From Candidatus Eiseniibacteriota bacterium (lineage in GTDB: Bacteria; Eisenbacteria; RBG-16-71-46; CAIMUX01): 14,494 nucleotides of DNA. This document shows positions 6,984-14,035 of the stretch, piece after piece. Position numbers and translations under genes: made by a program. Below the pieces are notes generated by a model. That model ran no database searches. It was not told the DNA's origin and saw nothing but the letters and a program-made list of their open reading frames with translations. The first letter of the stretch is position 1. Every line of letters starts with the position of its first letter. Location of the stretch: positions 1 to 14,494 of the forward strand of contig JAGQHR010000020.1 of NCBI GenBank assembly GCA_020431745.1, read 5' to 3'.

Positions 6984-8353
6984 GCCTCGATCCCGTGCTT
7001 CTCGAGCCGGCGGTAGAGCGCGGGCCGGCTCATGCCCAGGGACTCGGCGACGCGGCTGAGATTGCCTCCGTGATGCGCGAGCGCCTTGCAGATCATCGCG
7101 CGTTCCATCTCGGGCAGCGTCATGGTGCCGACCGCGGGCAGTGGATCGTCCTTCTCCGCACCGAAATCCATGGCCTGGGTGCGCCGAAGATCCTCGTCGG
7201 TGAGGACGGCACCCGAGCTCGTGAGCACGGCGCGCGTGAGCAGGTGTTGGAGCTGACGCACGTTCCCGGGCCAGCTCCGTTCCCGCAGCCACGCCTGGGC
7301 GCTGCGATCGAGCGAGCGCGCGGGCCGGGCGAACGAACGGGCCGCATCTTCGAGGAAACGCTCGGCCAGGAGCGGAATGTCGGAGAGCCGCTCGGACAGC
7401 GGCGGTAGGTGCACACGGATGAGATTGATGCGGTAGTAGAGATCCTCCCGAAAGCTCCCGTTCCGGATCGCGTCCTCGAGATCCACGTTGGTCGCGGCGA
7501 GGACGCGGCTCTCGAGGGGAACCGCGCGATCGGTTCCCAGCACCTCGTACTGCCGGTCCTGGAGTACGCGCAGCAGCTTCACCTGACTGGAGAGATCGAG
7601 ATCGCCGATCTCGTCCAGGAGGATCGTCCCACCCTGCGCAGCGGCGAACCGGCCGGGACGGTCGCGCGCCGCGTCCGTGAAGGCGCCGCGCACGTGCCCG
7701 AACAGCTCGCTCTCGAAGAGACCGGGCGGGAGCCCGGCCAGGTTGACCTTCACGAACGCGCCGCCCGCGCGGGAGCTGTTGCGATGGACCGCGGAGGCGA
7801 TGACCTCCTTGCCGGTGCCGGTCTCCCCGGTCACGAGGATCGAGGCTTCCGTGCCCGCGACGTTGAGCGCGAGCTCGAGCGCGGCGAGGAACCGGGGATG
7901 CTCGCCCTCGATCCCGGTGAGATCGTACTCGCGTTCCAGAGCGGATCGGTCGAGCGACTCGTGCGACGCCCTCCTCTGACGACGCGACGCCAATCCCAGC
8001 GCCGTGCGGACGGACTGCAGCACCTGTTCGTTGTGCCAGGGCTTGGTGATGAAGTCGGCCGCGCCCTCCTTCATGCCGTCGACCGCGAGCTGGATCGAGC
8101 CCCACGCCGTGATGAGGATGACGGGTACTCGGGGATGTTGCGCGCGGATGCGCCGCAGGAGCGCGAGCCCTTCTTCTCCGCTCGTCTCGCGCGAGAAGTT
8201 CATGTCCTGCAGGACCAGGCTCACTCCCGGTCGCGCCAGCGCGGCGAGCGCCTCCTCGGGTGTCGAGGCCGATGTCGTCGACCATCCCGCCTGCTTGCAG
8301 AGCAGTCCGAGCGAAGCGGTGACCGCGTAGTCGTCGTCGACGATCAGGATCAT
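6980..8353 (-). CDS. NtrC-type response regulator (REC, sigma-54 AAA+, Fis HTH)
   Basis: A 457-aa response regulator. The receiver domain (1-~115) has the acidic cluster DDD at 6-8, the phospho-acceptor Asp50 in LQDMNF, Thr82 and Lys104. The AAA+ domain has Walker A GETGTGKE at 176-183 and Walker B TILLDEIG at 243-250. The sigma-54 contact loop reads GAFTDA (223-228), a natural variant of GAFTGA also seen in other exporter-linked regulators of this type. The C-terminal Fis-type helix-turn-helix (about 431-457) ends LEKHGIEA. When phosphorylated by the adjacent kinase it should activate a sigma-54 promoter; the operon's own promoter, with tandem binding sites, is the best candidate. ATG 8353 begins MILIVDDD and is preferred over the upstream extension to 8425. 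It starts 7 nt after the permease stop. Confidence 0.94.
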   Translation of the reverse strand: MILIVDDDYAVTASLGLLCKQAGWSTTSASTPEEALAALARPGVSLVLQDMNFSRETSGEEGLALLRRIRAQHPRVPVILITAWGSIQLAVDGMKEGAADFITKPWHNEQVLQSVRTALGLASRRQRRASHESLDRSALEREYDLTGIEGEHPRFLAALELALNVAGTEASILVTGETGTGKEVIASAVHRNSSRAGGAFVKVNLAGLPPGLFESELFGHVRGAFTDAARDRPGRFAAAQGGTILLDEIGDLDLSSQVKLLRVLQDRQYEVLGTDRAVPLESRVLAATNVDLEDAIRNGSFREDLYYRINLIRVHLPPLSERLSDIPLLAERFLEDAARSFARPARSLDRSAQAWLRERSWPGNVRQLQHLLTRAVLTSSGAVLTDEDLRRTQAMDFGAEKDDPLPAVGTMTLPEMERAMICKALAHHGGNLSRVAESLGMSRPALYRRLEKHGIEA

Positions 8354-8360
8354 GGGATCG

Positions 8361-9593
8361 CTACTCGTACTGCAGCGCCCGCGCCGGATCGACCGCGGTC
8401 GCCAGCCATCCGGGATAGAGACCACAGAGGAGCACGAACGGGAGGATCGCCACGACGGCCGCCAGCGCCGCCAATCCGAACACCTGCGGCTCCACGAAGG
8501 GAACGAGCCCGAGCAACGGTACCTGCAGGAAGAGCACCACTCCGAGGCCCAGCGCCAGAAGGGTCAGCGTGACGAGCTCTCCCAGGATCTGCGCCCGGAC
8601 CTGTTCCCGCGTCGCACCCAGCGCGCGGCGCAAACCGATCTCCTGCGTGCGTCCGGACACGTTCTGCCAGAGGACGCCGAGCAGACCCATCCCGACCATG
8701 AGCACGAGGAAGCCGGCGATGGTGGCCCCGATCAGAAGCGGGAGGAGGCGCGCCTTGAGATAGGAGGCGCGCATGCGGGCGACGCTCTTGATCTCGAACT
8801 GCCAGGTCGGCCCGACGGAGCGCAACGATCGGAGGAGCGACTCCTCGAAGGCGCCGGAAGTTCCGGGACGCAGCCGAACCAGATAGCTCCAAGGAGCCGC
8901 TGAGCGTGTCGCGTCCGCCATGCTCTGGGGAACGAACGCGGCATAGGGCGTATCCGAGAGCTCGCCGGTCTTGCGAAAGTCCTTCACGACTCCGACCACC
9001 TTGCGCTGCTGCCACGCCTCCGGGCGCGGGCGCGGCTGGCCCTGCTCGTCGAACTCCTCGATGGGTCGGCCCAGCGGATCCTCCCGGCCGAAGATCCGGC
9101 GCGCCAGGTTCTGGGAGATCACGATCGGGGTGTAGTCCAGTACGTCGTCTCCCGGCTGGAGCCAACGTCCCGCGACCAGCTCGAGCGGATACACCTCGAT
9201 CGCCCCGGGGACGACGGGAGTGTACAGGAACTGCACGAGCTTCCGATCCGCCAAGTAGATCCCGCTCCGGGACACGTTCCCCGAGTACGGCGCGTTGGGC
9301 GCGGGGGTTGCGGATTCGACTTCGGGGGAGCCCCGGAGTGCGGCGAGGAGAGCCCGTGATGTCTCCAGATTGCGCGCCTCGACGAGCGGATCCGATCCCC
9401 GATCGGGAATCCGCACGGTCACCGACCAGAGGTCGCGATATTGGAAGCCCAGCGGTCGCCGCCAGTTTTCGGCGTAGTGCACCGCGATGCTGAACACGAC
9501 ACACAGGACGAGAAAGCTGACCAGGACTTCGATCAAGATGAGCGCATTCGCGCGTTTCCGGTTCCAGACCACCCGGCAGTAGTGCCCGATCAT
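8361..9593 (-). CDS. FtsX/MacB-type ABC permease B
   Basis: A 410-aa permease with the MacB-like layout: an N-terminal membrane helix (about 17-40), a large periplasmic domain, then three helices in the C-terminal third. The FtsX region includes GRTQEIGLRRALGATREQV just after the second helix, and the protein ends DPARALQYE. It lacks an ATPase domain, so it depends on the separate ATPase of the operon. ATG 9593 overlaps the stop of permease A as ATGA, which supports this start over the longer open frame and implies coupled translation. It has the same topology as permease A but its sequence is clearly divergent, so the two probably form a heterodimer; this is inference. The family exports envelope-active compounds, peptides or lipoproteins by a mechanotransmission mechanism. 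Confidence 0.92.
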   Translation of the reverse strand: MIGHYCRVVWNRKRANALILIEVLVSFLVLCVVFSIAVHYAENWRRPLGFQYRDLWSVTVRIPDRGSDPLVEARNLETSRALLAALRGSPEVESATPAPNAPYSGNVSRSGIYLADRKLVQFLYTPVVPGAIEVYPLELVAGRWLQPGDDVLDYTPIVISQNLARRIFGREDPLGRPIEEFDEQGQPRPRPEAWQQRKVVGVVKDFRKTGELSDTPYAAFVPQSMADATRSAAPWSYLVRLRPGTSGAFEESLLRSLRSVGPTWQFEIKSVARMRASYLKARLLPLLIGATIAGFLVLMVGMGLLGVLWQNVSGRTQEIGLRRALGATREQVRAQILGELVTLTLLALGLGVVLFLQVPLLGLVPFVEPQVFGLAALAAVVAILPFVLLCGLYPGWLATAVDPARALQYE

Positions 9594-10837
9594 CGTTCCC
9601 CTCCCCGTAGCGACTGAACCGGATCCAAGCGCGCCATCCGCCACGCGGGGTAGGCGCCGGAAAGCACCCCGAAGAACATCGAGAGCAGAAGCCCGTAGCT
9701 GACGACGCGATAGTTGACCACCAGGTCCGCGTTCGGAATCCAGCCGCTGGCATTGATCAGATGGAGGACCCAGAACGCGAGCCCCAATCCGATGAGGCCC
9801 CCGACCACCGAGAGGAGCACGTTCTCCATCACGAACTGTGCGACCAGCTGCCCCGTCGACGCCCCGAAGGCCTTGCGCACCCCGATCTCCGAAACCCGCT
9901 CGAAGATGCGGCTCATCGTCATGTTGACGAGATTGATGGCGGGCAGGAGCATGAAGAGCAGCGCGAGCAGCCCGAGCGCTCCGAGGAACCACCCCGTCCG
10001 CGGCCGTTCGCTCTCGTCCGAAGTGCCGGCGACTTCGGAGGCGACCTCCTCGAGGCGCGTCCAAGGTCCTCCGTCCATCCGATCGTAGTGTTCCGGATCG
10101 GTCATCTCGACGTGTGGAAGTCGGGACGCGAACTCCGCCCGGATCTCGTCGAAGCGCGCGCGCGAGTCCACGAGGAGCAGGGCCTGGAACCCTCCCATCA
10201 GGCGGGTGCGGTAGTCCTCCGTCGCCGCCGTGGTGTAGGGCGCCCAGATGTCGGCGTAGGCGCTGCTGCGAAAGAACGGCACGTCCCGGACGACGCCGAT
10301 CACCCGCAGGGTCTGTCCCCCGGCATCGAACGACGCACCGACCGGATCGCGGTCCCGGAAGATGCGTCGCGCGGCCGAAGAAGTGAGCACGGCGACCGGC
10401 GCACCGTCGGTCACTTCCGACTCCCCGAACGGTCGCCCGTCCAGGAAGTCGAAGTCGAGGATCCGCCAATACGCGGCGTCGGTGCGACGGAGTTGGGAGA
10501 CGATCTTCTCGCCCGCCACGAAGGTGGCGACGTCCTGCCCAACGGTGAAGATCGACATCGTGGTCACATGCGGAAGGTCGCGGCAATACCGGTCGAGGAA
10601 TCCGAACCCGGGACTGCCCGTCCACTCGCGCTGCTCGCCCCGCATCGCCATCCGGCTGACCTGGAGCGTCCGGTCCAGATGAACCTCCGGAGCGCGCGGC
10701 GCGAGCAGGTCATCGAGCATGGCCGCGACCACCACCAACACCAGGATCGTGAGGCCGGTGCCGAAGAGGCTGACGAAGGTGAAGAACTTGCGCCGCAGGA
10801 GCACCTTGTACGCGATCTTGAAGACGTGGATCCACAT
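9590..10837 (-). CDS. FtsX/MacB-type ABC permease A
   Basis: A 415-aa permease. Helix 1 is at about residues 18-40. A long periplasmic MacB_PCD-like domain follows, including PVAVLTSSAARRIFRDRDPVG, the usual 'new value, old object' stretch of this family. Three C-terminal helices begin with GALGLLALLFMLLPAINLVN. The FtsX signature ERVSEIGVRKAFGAS follows the second helix, and the C-terminus is RLDPVQSLRGGER. It begins 7 nt after the ATPase stop and overlaps permease B (ATGA). With permease B and the ATPase it should form the inner-membrane part of a MacAB-like exporter. Substrate is not predictable from sequence. Confidence 0.92.
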   Translation of the reverse strand: MWIHVFKIAYKVLLRRKFFTFVSLFGTGLTILVLVVVAAMLDDLLAPRAPEVHLDRTLQVSRMAMRGEQREWTGSPGFGFLDRYCRDLPHVTTMSIFTVGQDVATFVAGEKIVSQLRRTDAAYWRILDFDFLDGRPFGESEVTDGAPVAVLTSSAARRIFRDRDPVGASFDAGGQTLRVIGVVRDVPFFRSSAYADIWAPYTTAATEDYRTRLMGGFQALLLVDSRARFDEIRAEFASRLPHVEMTDPEHYDRMDGGPWTRLEEVASEVAGTSDESERPRTGWFLGALGLLALLFMLLPAINLVNMTMSRIFERVSEIGVRKAFGASTGQLVAQFVMENVLLSVVGGLIGLGLAFWVLHLINASGWIPNADLVVNYRVVSYGLLLSMFFGVLSGAYPAWRMARLDPVQSLRGGER

Positions 10838-10844
10838 GCGCGCC

Positions 10845-11564
10845 TCACTGCACCTGACGCCCGTCGAAGAGACGGACGATGCGGTTTGTGCGCTCGGCCA
10901 AACGCGCGTCGTGGGTCACCATCACGATGGTGGTGCCCGCCTCCCGGTTCAGCTCTTCCAGGATCGCGATGATCTCGTCGCCCATACGACTGTCGAGATT
11001 CCCCGTGGGCTCATCCGCGAGCAGGATCCGGGGACGTCCCACGATCGCGCGCGCGATCGCCACCCGCTGACGCTGTCCTCCGGAAAGCTGGGCCGGAAAG
11101 TGTCCCATGCGGGCGGACAATCCCACGCGCTCGAGCGCGGCCTCGGCCAACGCGCGTCGCTCCCCCCGGGGCAGCCGGCGATAGAGCAGCGGGATTTCCA
11201 CGTTGTCGCGCACTCTCAGATCCTGGATCAGGTGGAAGGTTTGGAAGACGAAGCCGATCTCCCGATTCCGCAGGGGCGCCAGCTCCCGATCGCTGAGACC
11301 GTTCATGGCCTGCCCCGCGATCTCGACCGTTCCTTCGGTAGGACGGTCGAGGAGCCCGACGATGTTCAAGAGCGTGCTCTTTCCCGAGCCCGAGGGACCC
11401 ATCACGCTGAGGAACTCGCCCTCCCCGACTTCCAGATGGACCTCGGAGAGCGCGACCGTCTCGATCCGGTCGGTGCGGTGGACCTTGGCTACGCCGGTGA
11501 GGCGAACGGCGGTTCCGGTGCGCACGGGGGCGCTGCGATTCTCCAGCACGAGCGTCTCGTTCAT
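10845..11564 (-). CDS. ABC transporter ATPase, MacB/LolD class
   Basis: A 239-aa stand-alone ATPase with every catalytic motif intact: Walker A GPSGSGKS (56-63), Q-loop Gln108, signature LSGGQ (160-164), Walker B ILLADEP (180-186) followed by TGNLD, and H-loop His218 in MVTHD. The ADEPTGNLD form is typical of the MacB/LolD/FtsE class that works with FtsX-type permeases. ATG 11564 forms ATGA with the stop of the membrane-fusion gene; an upstream in-frame extension to 11654 would lie entirely inside that gene and is rejected. The N-terminal ~17 residues precede the usual beginning of the domain. It powers the permease pair encoded just downstream. Confidence 0.95.
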   Translation of the reverse strand: MNETLVLENRSAPVRTGTAVRLTGVAKVHRTDRIETVALSEVHLEVGEGEFLSVMGPSGSGKSTLLNIVGLLDRPTEGTVEIAGQAMNGLSDRELAPLRNREIGFVFQTFHLIQDLRVRDNVEIPLLYRRLPRGERRALAEAALERVGLSARMGHFPAQLSGGQRQRVAIARAIVGRPRILLADEPTGNLDSRMGDEIIAILEELNREAGTTIVMVTHDARLAERTNRIVRLFDGRQVQ

Positions 11565-12805
11565 CGAAGGCGAATCTCCTTTCGGTCGGCATAGTCGCTG
11601 AGATCGGACAGAACGACCTCGTCGCCGGCGTCGAGTCCCCCGAGGATCTCGCACCGATCGAGGTTGGTGATCCCGAGCCGCACGTCGCGGCGAACCGCGC
11701 GCTGGTCCCGGACTTCGAACAGCGCGTACGCGCCCTCGCGCACGAGCAGGCTTCCCCGCTGGACGGTGAGCGTGTCCTCGCGGCGGTCGGTCACGACGTA
11801 GACCTCGACGCGCAGGTTGGGCCGAAGCTGCGGGTGGGACGGATCGTCGAGCGCGACTTCGAAGCGCACCACCCCGTTGTCGACCTGGGGGTGGATCTTG
11901 GCGACGCGTCCCCGAAGATCGAGGCTACCCGAGCGCAGCCGAGCGGGTTCGCCCGTGCGGAGGCGCGGTCCATAGACCTCGGAAAGCGTGGCCTCGACCT
12001 TGTACGAGGACAGGTCGGCGACGCGAGCCAGCTCCTCCCCCCGCCTGACGGCCGCTCCGATATCCTCGACCACCCAGGTGACGACGCCTCCGACCCCGCT
12101 CGAGGCCGCACTCCGCAGGAGGGTTCGCTCCGCCTCCGCCCGCTCGCCGAGCAGGATCCCGTGCTCCAGATCGAGCGACTCGAGCTGGAGCGCTTCCTGA
12201 CTCCGGGCCTGGGTCGCCGCCTCCTCGAGCTGGGCGAGCTCGATGCCGCAACGCTCGAGATCGGTGCGGGTCTCCCGCGCGGCATCGGCGGCGATCACCC
12301 CCAGTGCAACGAGGGTGTCGTTCCGCGCCGCCGCATACCGCAAGGATGTCTGCTCGAGCCGCTTGACCGCGACCTGCCCCGCGAGGGTCGAGAGGCGCCC
12401 TTCCAGATCCAGGCGAGCCTGCCGGCGGGCGTTGTCCTTGAGCGCGATCTGCCGGTCGAGCGTCTCGAGCCGCTGGCGCGTATCCGCCACATCCAGGCTC
12501 ACGATCGGCTCGCCGGAGGCGACGGTGTCCCCGGGATCGTGGAATCGTTCGACGAGTCGCGAGTCGACGGGACTGGTGACGACGACCTCGCGCTCGGGAA
12601 GGACCAACCCGCTCGCGGTCAGGGTCTCCTCGATCGGTCCGCGTTCCACGATCGCGGTGCGCAGATCGGATCGGGGAACGGTGGGAACGACCCACCCGGG
12701 GAGGAACACCAACACCGCCGCCAGGCCCGACAGGACGGCCAGGGAGATCGACCAGCGACGAATCCTCTGACGACGGGTGATGCGGGGGTCGAGGTCACGG
12801 TCCAT
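11561..12805 (-). CDS. Membrane-fusion protein (HlyD/MacA-like periplasmic adaptor)
   Basis: A 414-aa adaptor. A basic N-terminus (ITRRQRIRR) precedes one membrane anchor (about 19-41). The split lipoyl domain is at ~70-106 (EREVVVTSPV, then PGDTVASGEPIVSLD) and ~234-264 (VEDIGAAVRRGEELARV). Between them is a long alpha-hairpin coiled coil (~107-232). Beta-barrel and membrane-proximal domains follow, with LRPNLRVEVYV near 327-337. It should link the permeases to an outer-membrane channel; no such channel is encoded in this window. It is the first gene of the operon. ATG 12805 is the only usable start before the anchor, and only a weak GGGGA precedes it. The predicted sigma-54 transcription start falls within a base or two of this ATG. 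Confidence 0.92.
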   Translation of the reverse strand: MDRDLDPRITRRQRIRRWSISLAVLSGLAAVLVFLPGWVVPTVPRSDLRTAIVERGPIEETLTASGLVLPEREVVVTSPVDSRLVERFHDPGDTVASGEPIVSLDVADTRQRLETLDRQIALKDNARRQARLDLEGRLSTLAGQVAVKRLEQTSLRYAAARNDTLVALGVIAADAARETRTDLERCGIELAQLEEAATQARSQEALQLESLDLEHGILLGERAEAERTLLRSAASSGVGGVVTWVVEDIGAAVRRGEELARVADLSSYKVEATLSEVYGPRLRTGEPARLRSGSLDLRGRVAKIHPQVDNGVVRFEVALDDPSHPQLRPNLRVEVYVVTDRREDTLTVQRGSLLVREGAYALFEVRDQRAVRRDVRLGITNLDRCEILGGLDAGDEVVLSDLSDYADRKEIRLR

Positions 12806-12816
12806 GCCGGTCCCCG

Positions 12817-12832
12817 AGCAGCCGGCGTGCCA
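12817..12832 (-). promoter_or_regulatory. -24/-12 (sigma-54) promoter of the exporter/two-component operon
   Basis: Read on the minus strand this is TGGCACGCCGGCTGCT. The -24 half TGGCACG is perfect and the -12 half CTGCT matches TTGCW at four of five positions, with exact spacing. The predicted start of transcription is near 12806, next to the ATG at 12805, so the transcript would be leaderless or nearly so. An AT-rich tract and two perfect inverted repeats lie upstream, as expected for a promoter activated from a distance by the NtrC-type regulator of the same operon. Confidence 0.65.
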
Positions 12833-12863
12833 TTCATATAAATCGTTGCAATTATGCCATTTA
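12832..12863. promoter_or_regulatory. AT-rich tract between promoter and enhancer sites
   Basis: 24 of 32 bases are A or T in otherwise very GC-rich DNA. The tract lies between the -24 box and the paired inverted repeats, where sigma-54 promoters often have a DNA-bending (IHF-type) site. AATCGTTGCAATTA only partly resembles an IHF site. A sigma-70 -10 element (CATAAT on the minus strand, 12854-12859) is possible but has no good -35 partner. Confidence 0.35.
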
Positions 12864-12886
12864 CGACATCAGCCCGATCTGCGGAA

Positions 12887-12902
12887 CGTCCGGAGTCGGA
12901 CG
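12887..12902. promoter_or_regulatory. Upstream activator site 1 (promoter-proximal)
   Basis: CGTCCGGAGTCGGACG is a perfect inverted repeat with 6-bp arms CGTCCG/CGGACG and a 4-bp centre. It is centred about 88 bp upstream of the predicted operon start. A second copy with identical arms lies 21 bp further out. The proposed ligand is the operon's NtrC-type regulator; this is inference. Confidence 0.68.
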
Positions 12903-12907
12903 CGTTC

Positions 12908-12923
12908 CGTCCGGAAGCGGACG
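12908..12923. promoter_or_regulatory. Upstream activator site 2 (promoter-distal)
   Basis: CGTCCGGAAGCGGACG has the same arms as site 1 with a different 4-bp centre (GAAG instead of GAGT). Only the arms and the spacing are conserved, as expected for a dimeric helix-turn-helix protein. The 21-bp centre-to-centre distance places both dimers on the same face of the helix, which favours the cooperative binding typical of NtrC-type activators. Confidence 0.68.
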
Positions 12924-13203
12924 ATCGGCTGCAAACCCGAGGAGCGGGGAATGGCGGACGGTCGGCACGAGCGGCTCGCGACTGCAGAGCGCACGACGAA
13001 TCGTGCGCGGTGCATCGACCTCGCCCTCGCGGCCCCTTCCACCGACGTGACGGCGATCCTCGTGGAACGGCGGCCTCACCGCGTCAACTCGTTGGCGGAC
13101 AACGCTCCCTTTCGCGGGGAATGCCGATCGCAAACCTCGTGCTGCAAAGGGCACGATGCTTGACCCATCGCACCCCATGTCAGGGGGAGCGGAGGATGCC
13201 CAC
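12924..13203. other. Outer half of the divergent region between operon and lipoprotein gene
   Basis: No gene is recognised here. The short open frames have no family features. The stretch contains a small palindrome CGAGC-G-GCTCG (12968-12978), a perfect stem-loop at 12989-13008, and the leader of the lipoprotein gene with its ribosome-binding site GGAGG (about 13191-13195). No convincing sigma-70 or sigma-54 promoter for the lipoprotein gene was found. Confidence 0.5.
12989..13008. repeat. Perfect 8-bp stem with CGAA loop
   Basis: GCGCACGA (12989-12996) is exactly complementary to TCGTGCGC (13001-13008) around the tetraloop CGAA. There is no T-run on either side, so a standard terminator is unlikely. 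It could be a protein-binding palindrome about 190 bp upstream of the operon start, or a leader hairpin of the lipoprotein transcript. Confidence 0.4.
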
Positions 13204-13902
13204 ATGACCGGAAAGGTTTCGCCCTGGAAGCTGGCGCCTATGCTGGCGCTGTTCGTCGCACTCCCACTCGCGGGGTGCATGAGCGATCGAGAAGCACTTG
13301 TCGTGCCCGAAGACGACAGCGGAGGTCTGACCCAGGCCGGGGATGTCGATGAGTCGTTCCTGGCCAGGCTTTTCGCGGTTCTCACGATCGACACCACCGA
13401 TCCCGCGCAGTGGTATGCCGACGGAAATGCGTCGCCATGGTTCCAATACAGCACAATTACAAACGCCGAGTCGTTCAATGTGCGCGTGACCAACGAGGGT
13501 CGGAGTGCAGCGCGCAACGTGCAGCTCCTCGTCGCTGTCCCGGGTGATCTCCCGGACGTCGGCTGGTCGGTGACGATCGGGTCGCCGGCGGTGGTGCTGT
13601 CCTCTCTGGACGACTTCCCGCACGAGCGGTTGCTCGAGGCCCACTATCCGTGGCTGCCGCATCAGGTGTACCGGAATCAGGGCAACGCCCGATTCATGAT
13701 CCTCACCGGGCCGAAGGTTCTGCCCCCCGGCAAGACCTGGGAAGTTCCGGTGCAGCTCTTCCGCGGATCGACGGCGAACTTCATGGTTCACTTCGACGCG
13801 ACGGGCTGGCGCGCCTTCTCGGGTCCGCGTGCGGATGTGACCGCGGAACCGCCGTTCCAGGACAGCGGAGAGCGTCTGGCGCCGGGCGGAGTCATCGGCT
13901 AG
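13204..13902 (+). CDS. Predicted lipoprotein with a beta-sandwich-like domain, function unknown
   Basis: A 232-aa protein. The signal peptide is short (MTGKVSPWK, then a hydrophobic stretch) and ends in the lipobox LAGC with Cys25, so it should be lipidated. Mature residues 26-~60 are acidic and flexible. The middle, including FNVRVTNEGRSAARNVQLLV, resembles CARDB/DUF11-type beta-sandwich domains in which 'V-T-N-x-G' precedes a strand. I recognise no specific family. In-frame ATGs exist upstream at 13156 and 13177, but 13204 is preferred because GGAGG lies about 8 bases upstream and the signal peptide then has normal length. The gene is divergent from the exporter operon and shares its control region. 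A functional link, such as a substrate or accessory protein of the exporter, is possible but unproven. Confidence 0.8.
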   Translation: MTGKVSPWKLAPMLALFVALPLAGCMSDREALVVPEDDSGGLTQAGDVDESFLARLFAVLTIDTTDPAQWYADGNASPWFQYSTITNAESFNVRVTNEGRSAARNVQLLVAVPGDLPDVGWSVTIGSPAVVLSSLDDFPHERLLEAHYPWLPHQVYRNQGNARFMILTGPKVLPPGKTWEVPVQLFRGSTANFMVHFDATGWRAFSGPRADVTAEPPFQDSGERLAPGGVIG

Positions 13903-13936
13903 GAACGATCGCAGGCAGGGAGACGGGCGGAACCTC

Positions 13937-13983
13937 CGTGAGCAGAGTCGGCGCGCGCAGCCTTGCGCCCGGCTCTGCTCGCG
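13937..13983. terminator. Strong hairpin between convergent genes, probable terminator
   Basis: A 15-bp stem (13937-13951 with 13969-13983) contains only two G-U wobbles; its core is GAGCAGAGTCGG opposite CCGGCTCTGCTC. The loop includes GCGC/GCGC that can stack further. It lies 35 bp after the lipoprotein stop and before the convergent 68-aa gene, so it could serve both directions. No U-tract follows on either strand, which lowers confidence in intrinsic termination. Confidence 0.5.
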
Positions 13984-14035
13984 CGTTGGGAGCAGGGGCG
14001 CACTCGGGAGGATGGAGGGACGTCGAGATCGTGGG

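Noticed and set aside
6984..8285. Upstream extension of the kinase frame
   Set aside because: It overlaps the whole response regulator in another frame and is low-complexity; GTG 6983 overlaps the regulator's stop and gives a normal kinase N-terminus.
12848..12860. TGGCATAATTGCA on the minus strand as an alternative -24/-12 promoter
   Set aside because: Both half-sites look good, but the GG-to-GC spacing is 3 bp too short for sigma-54.
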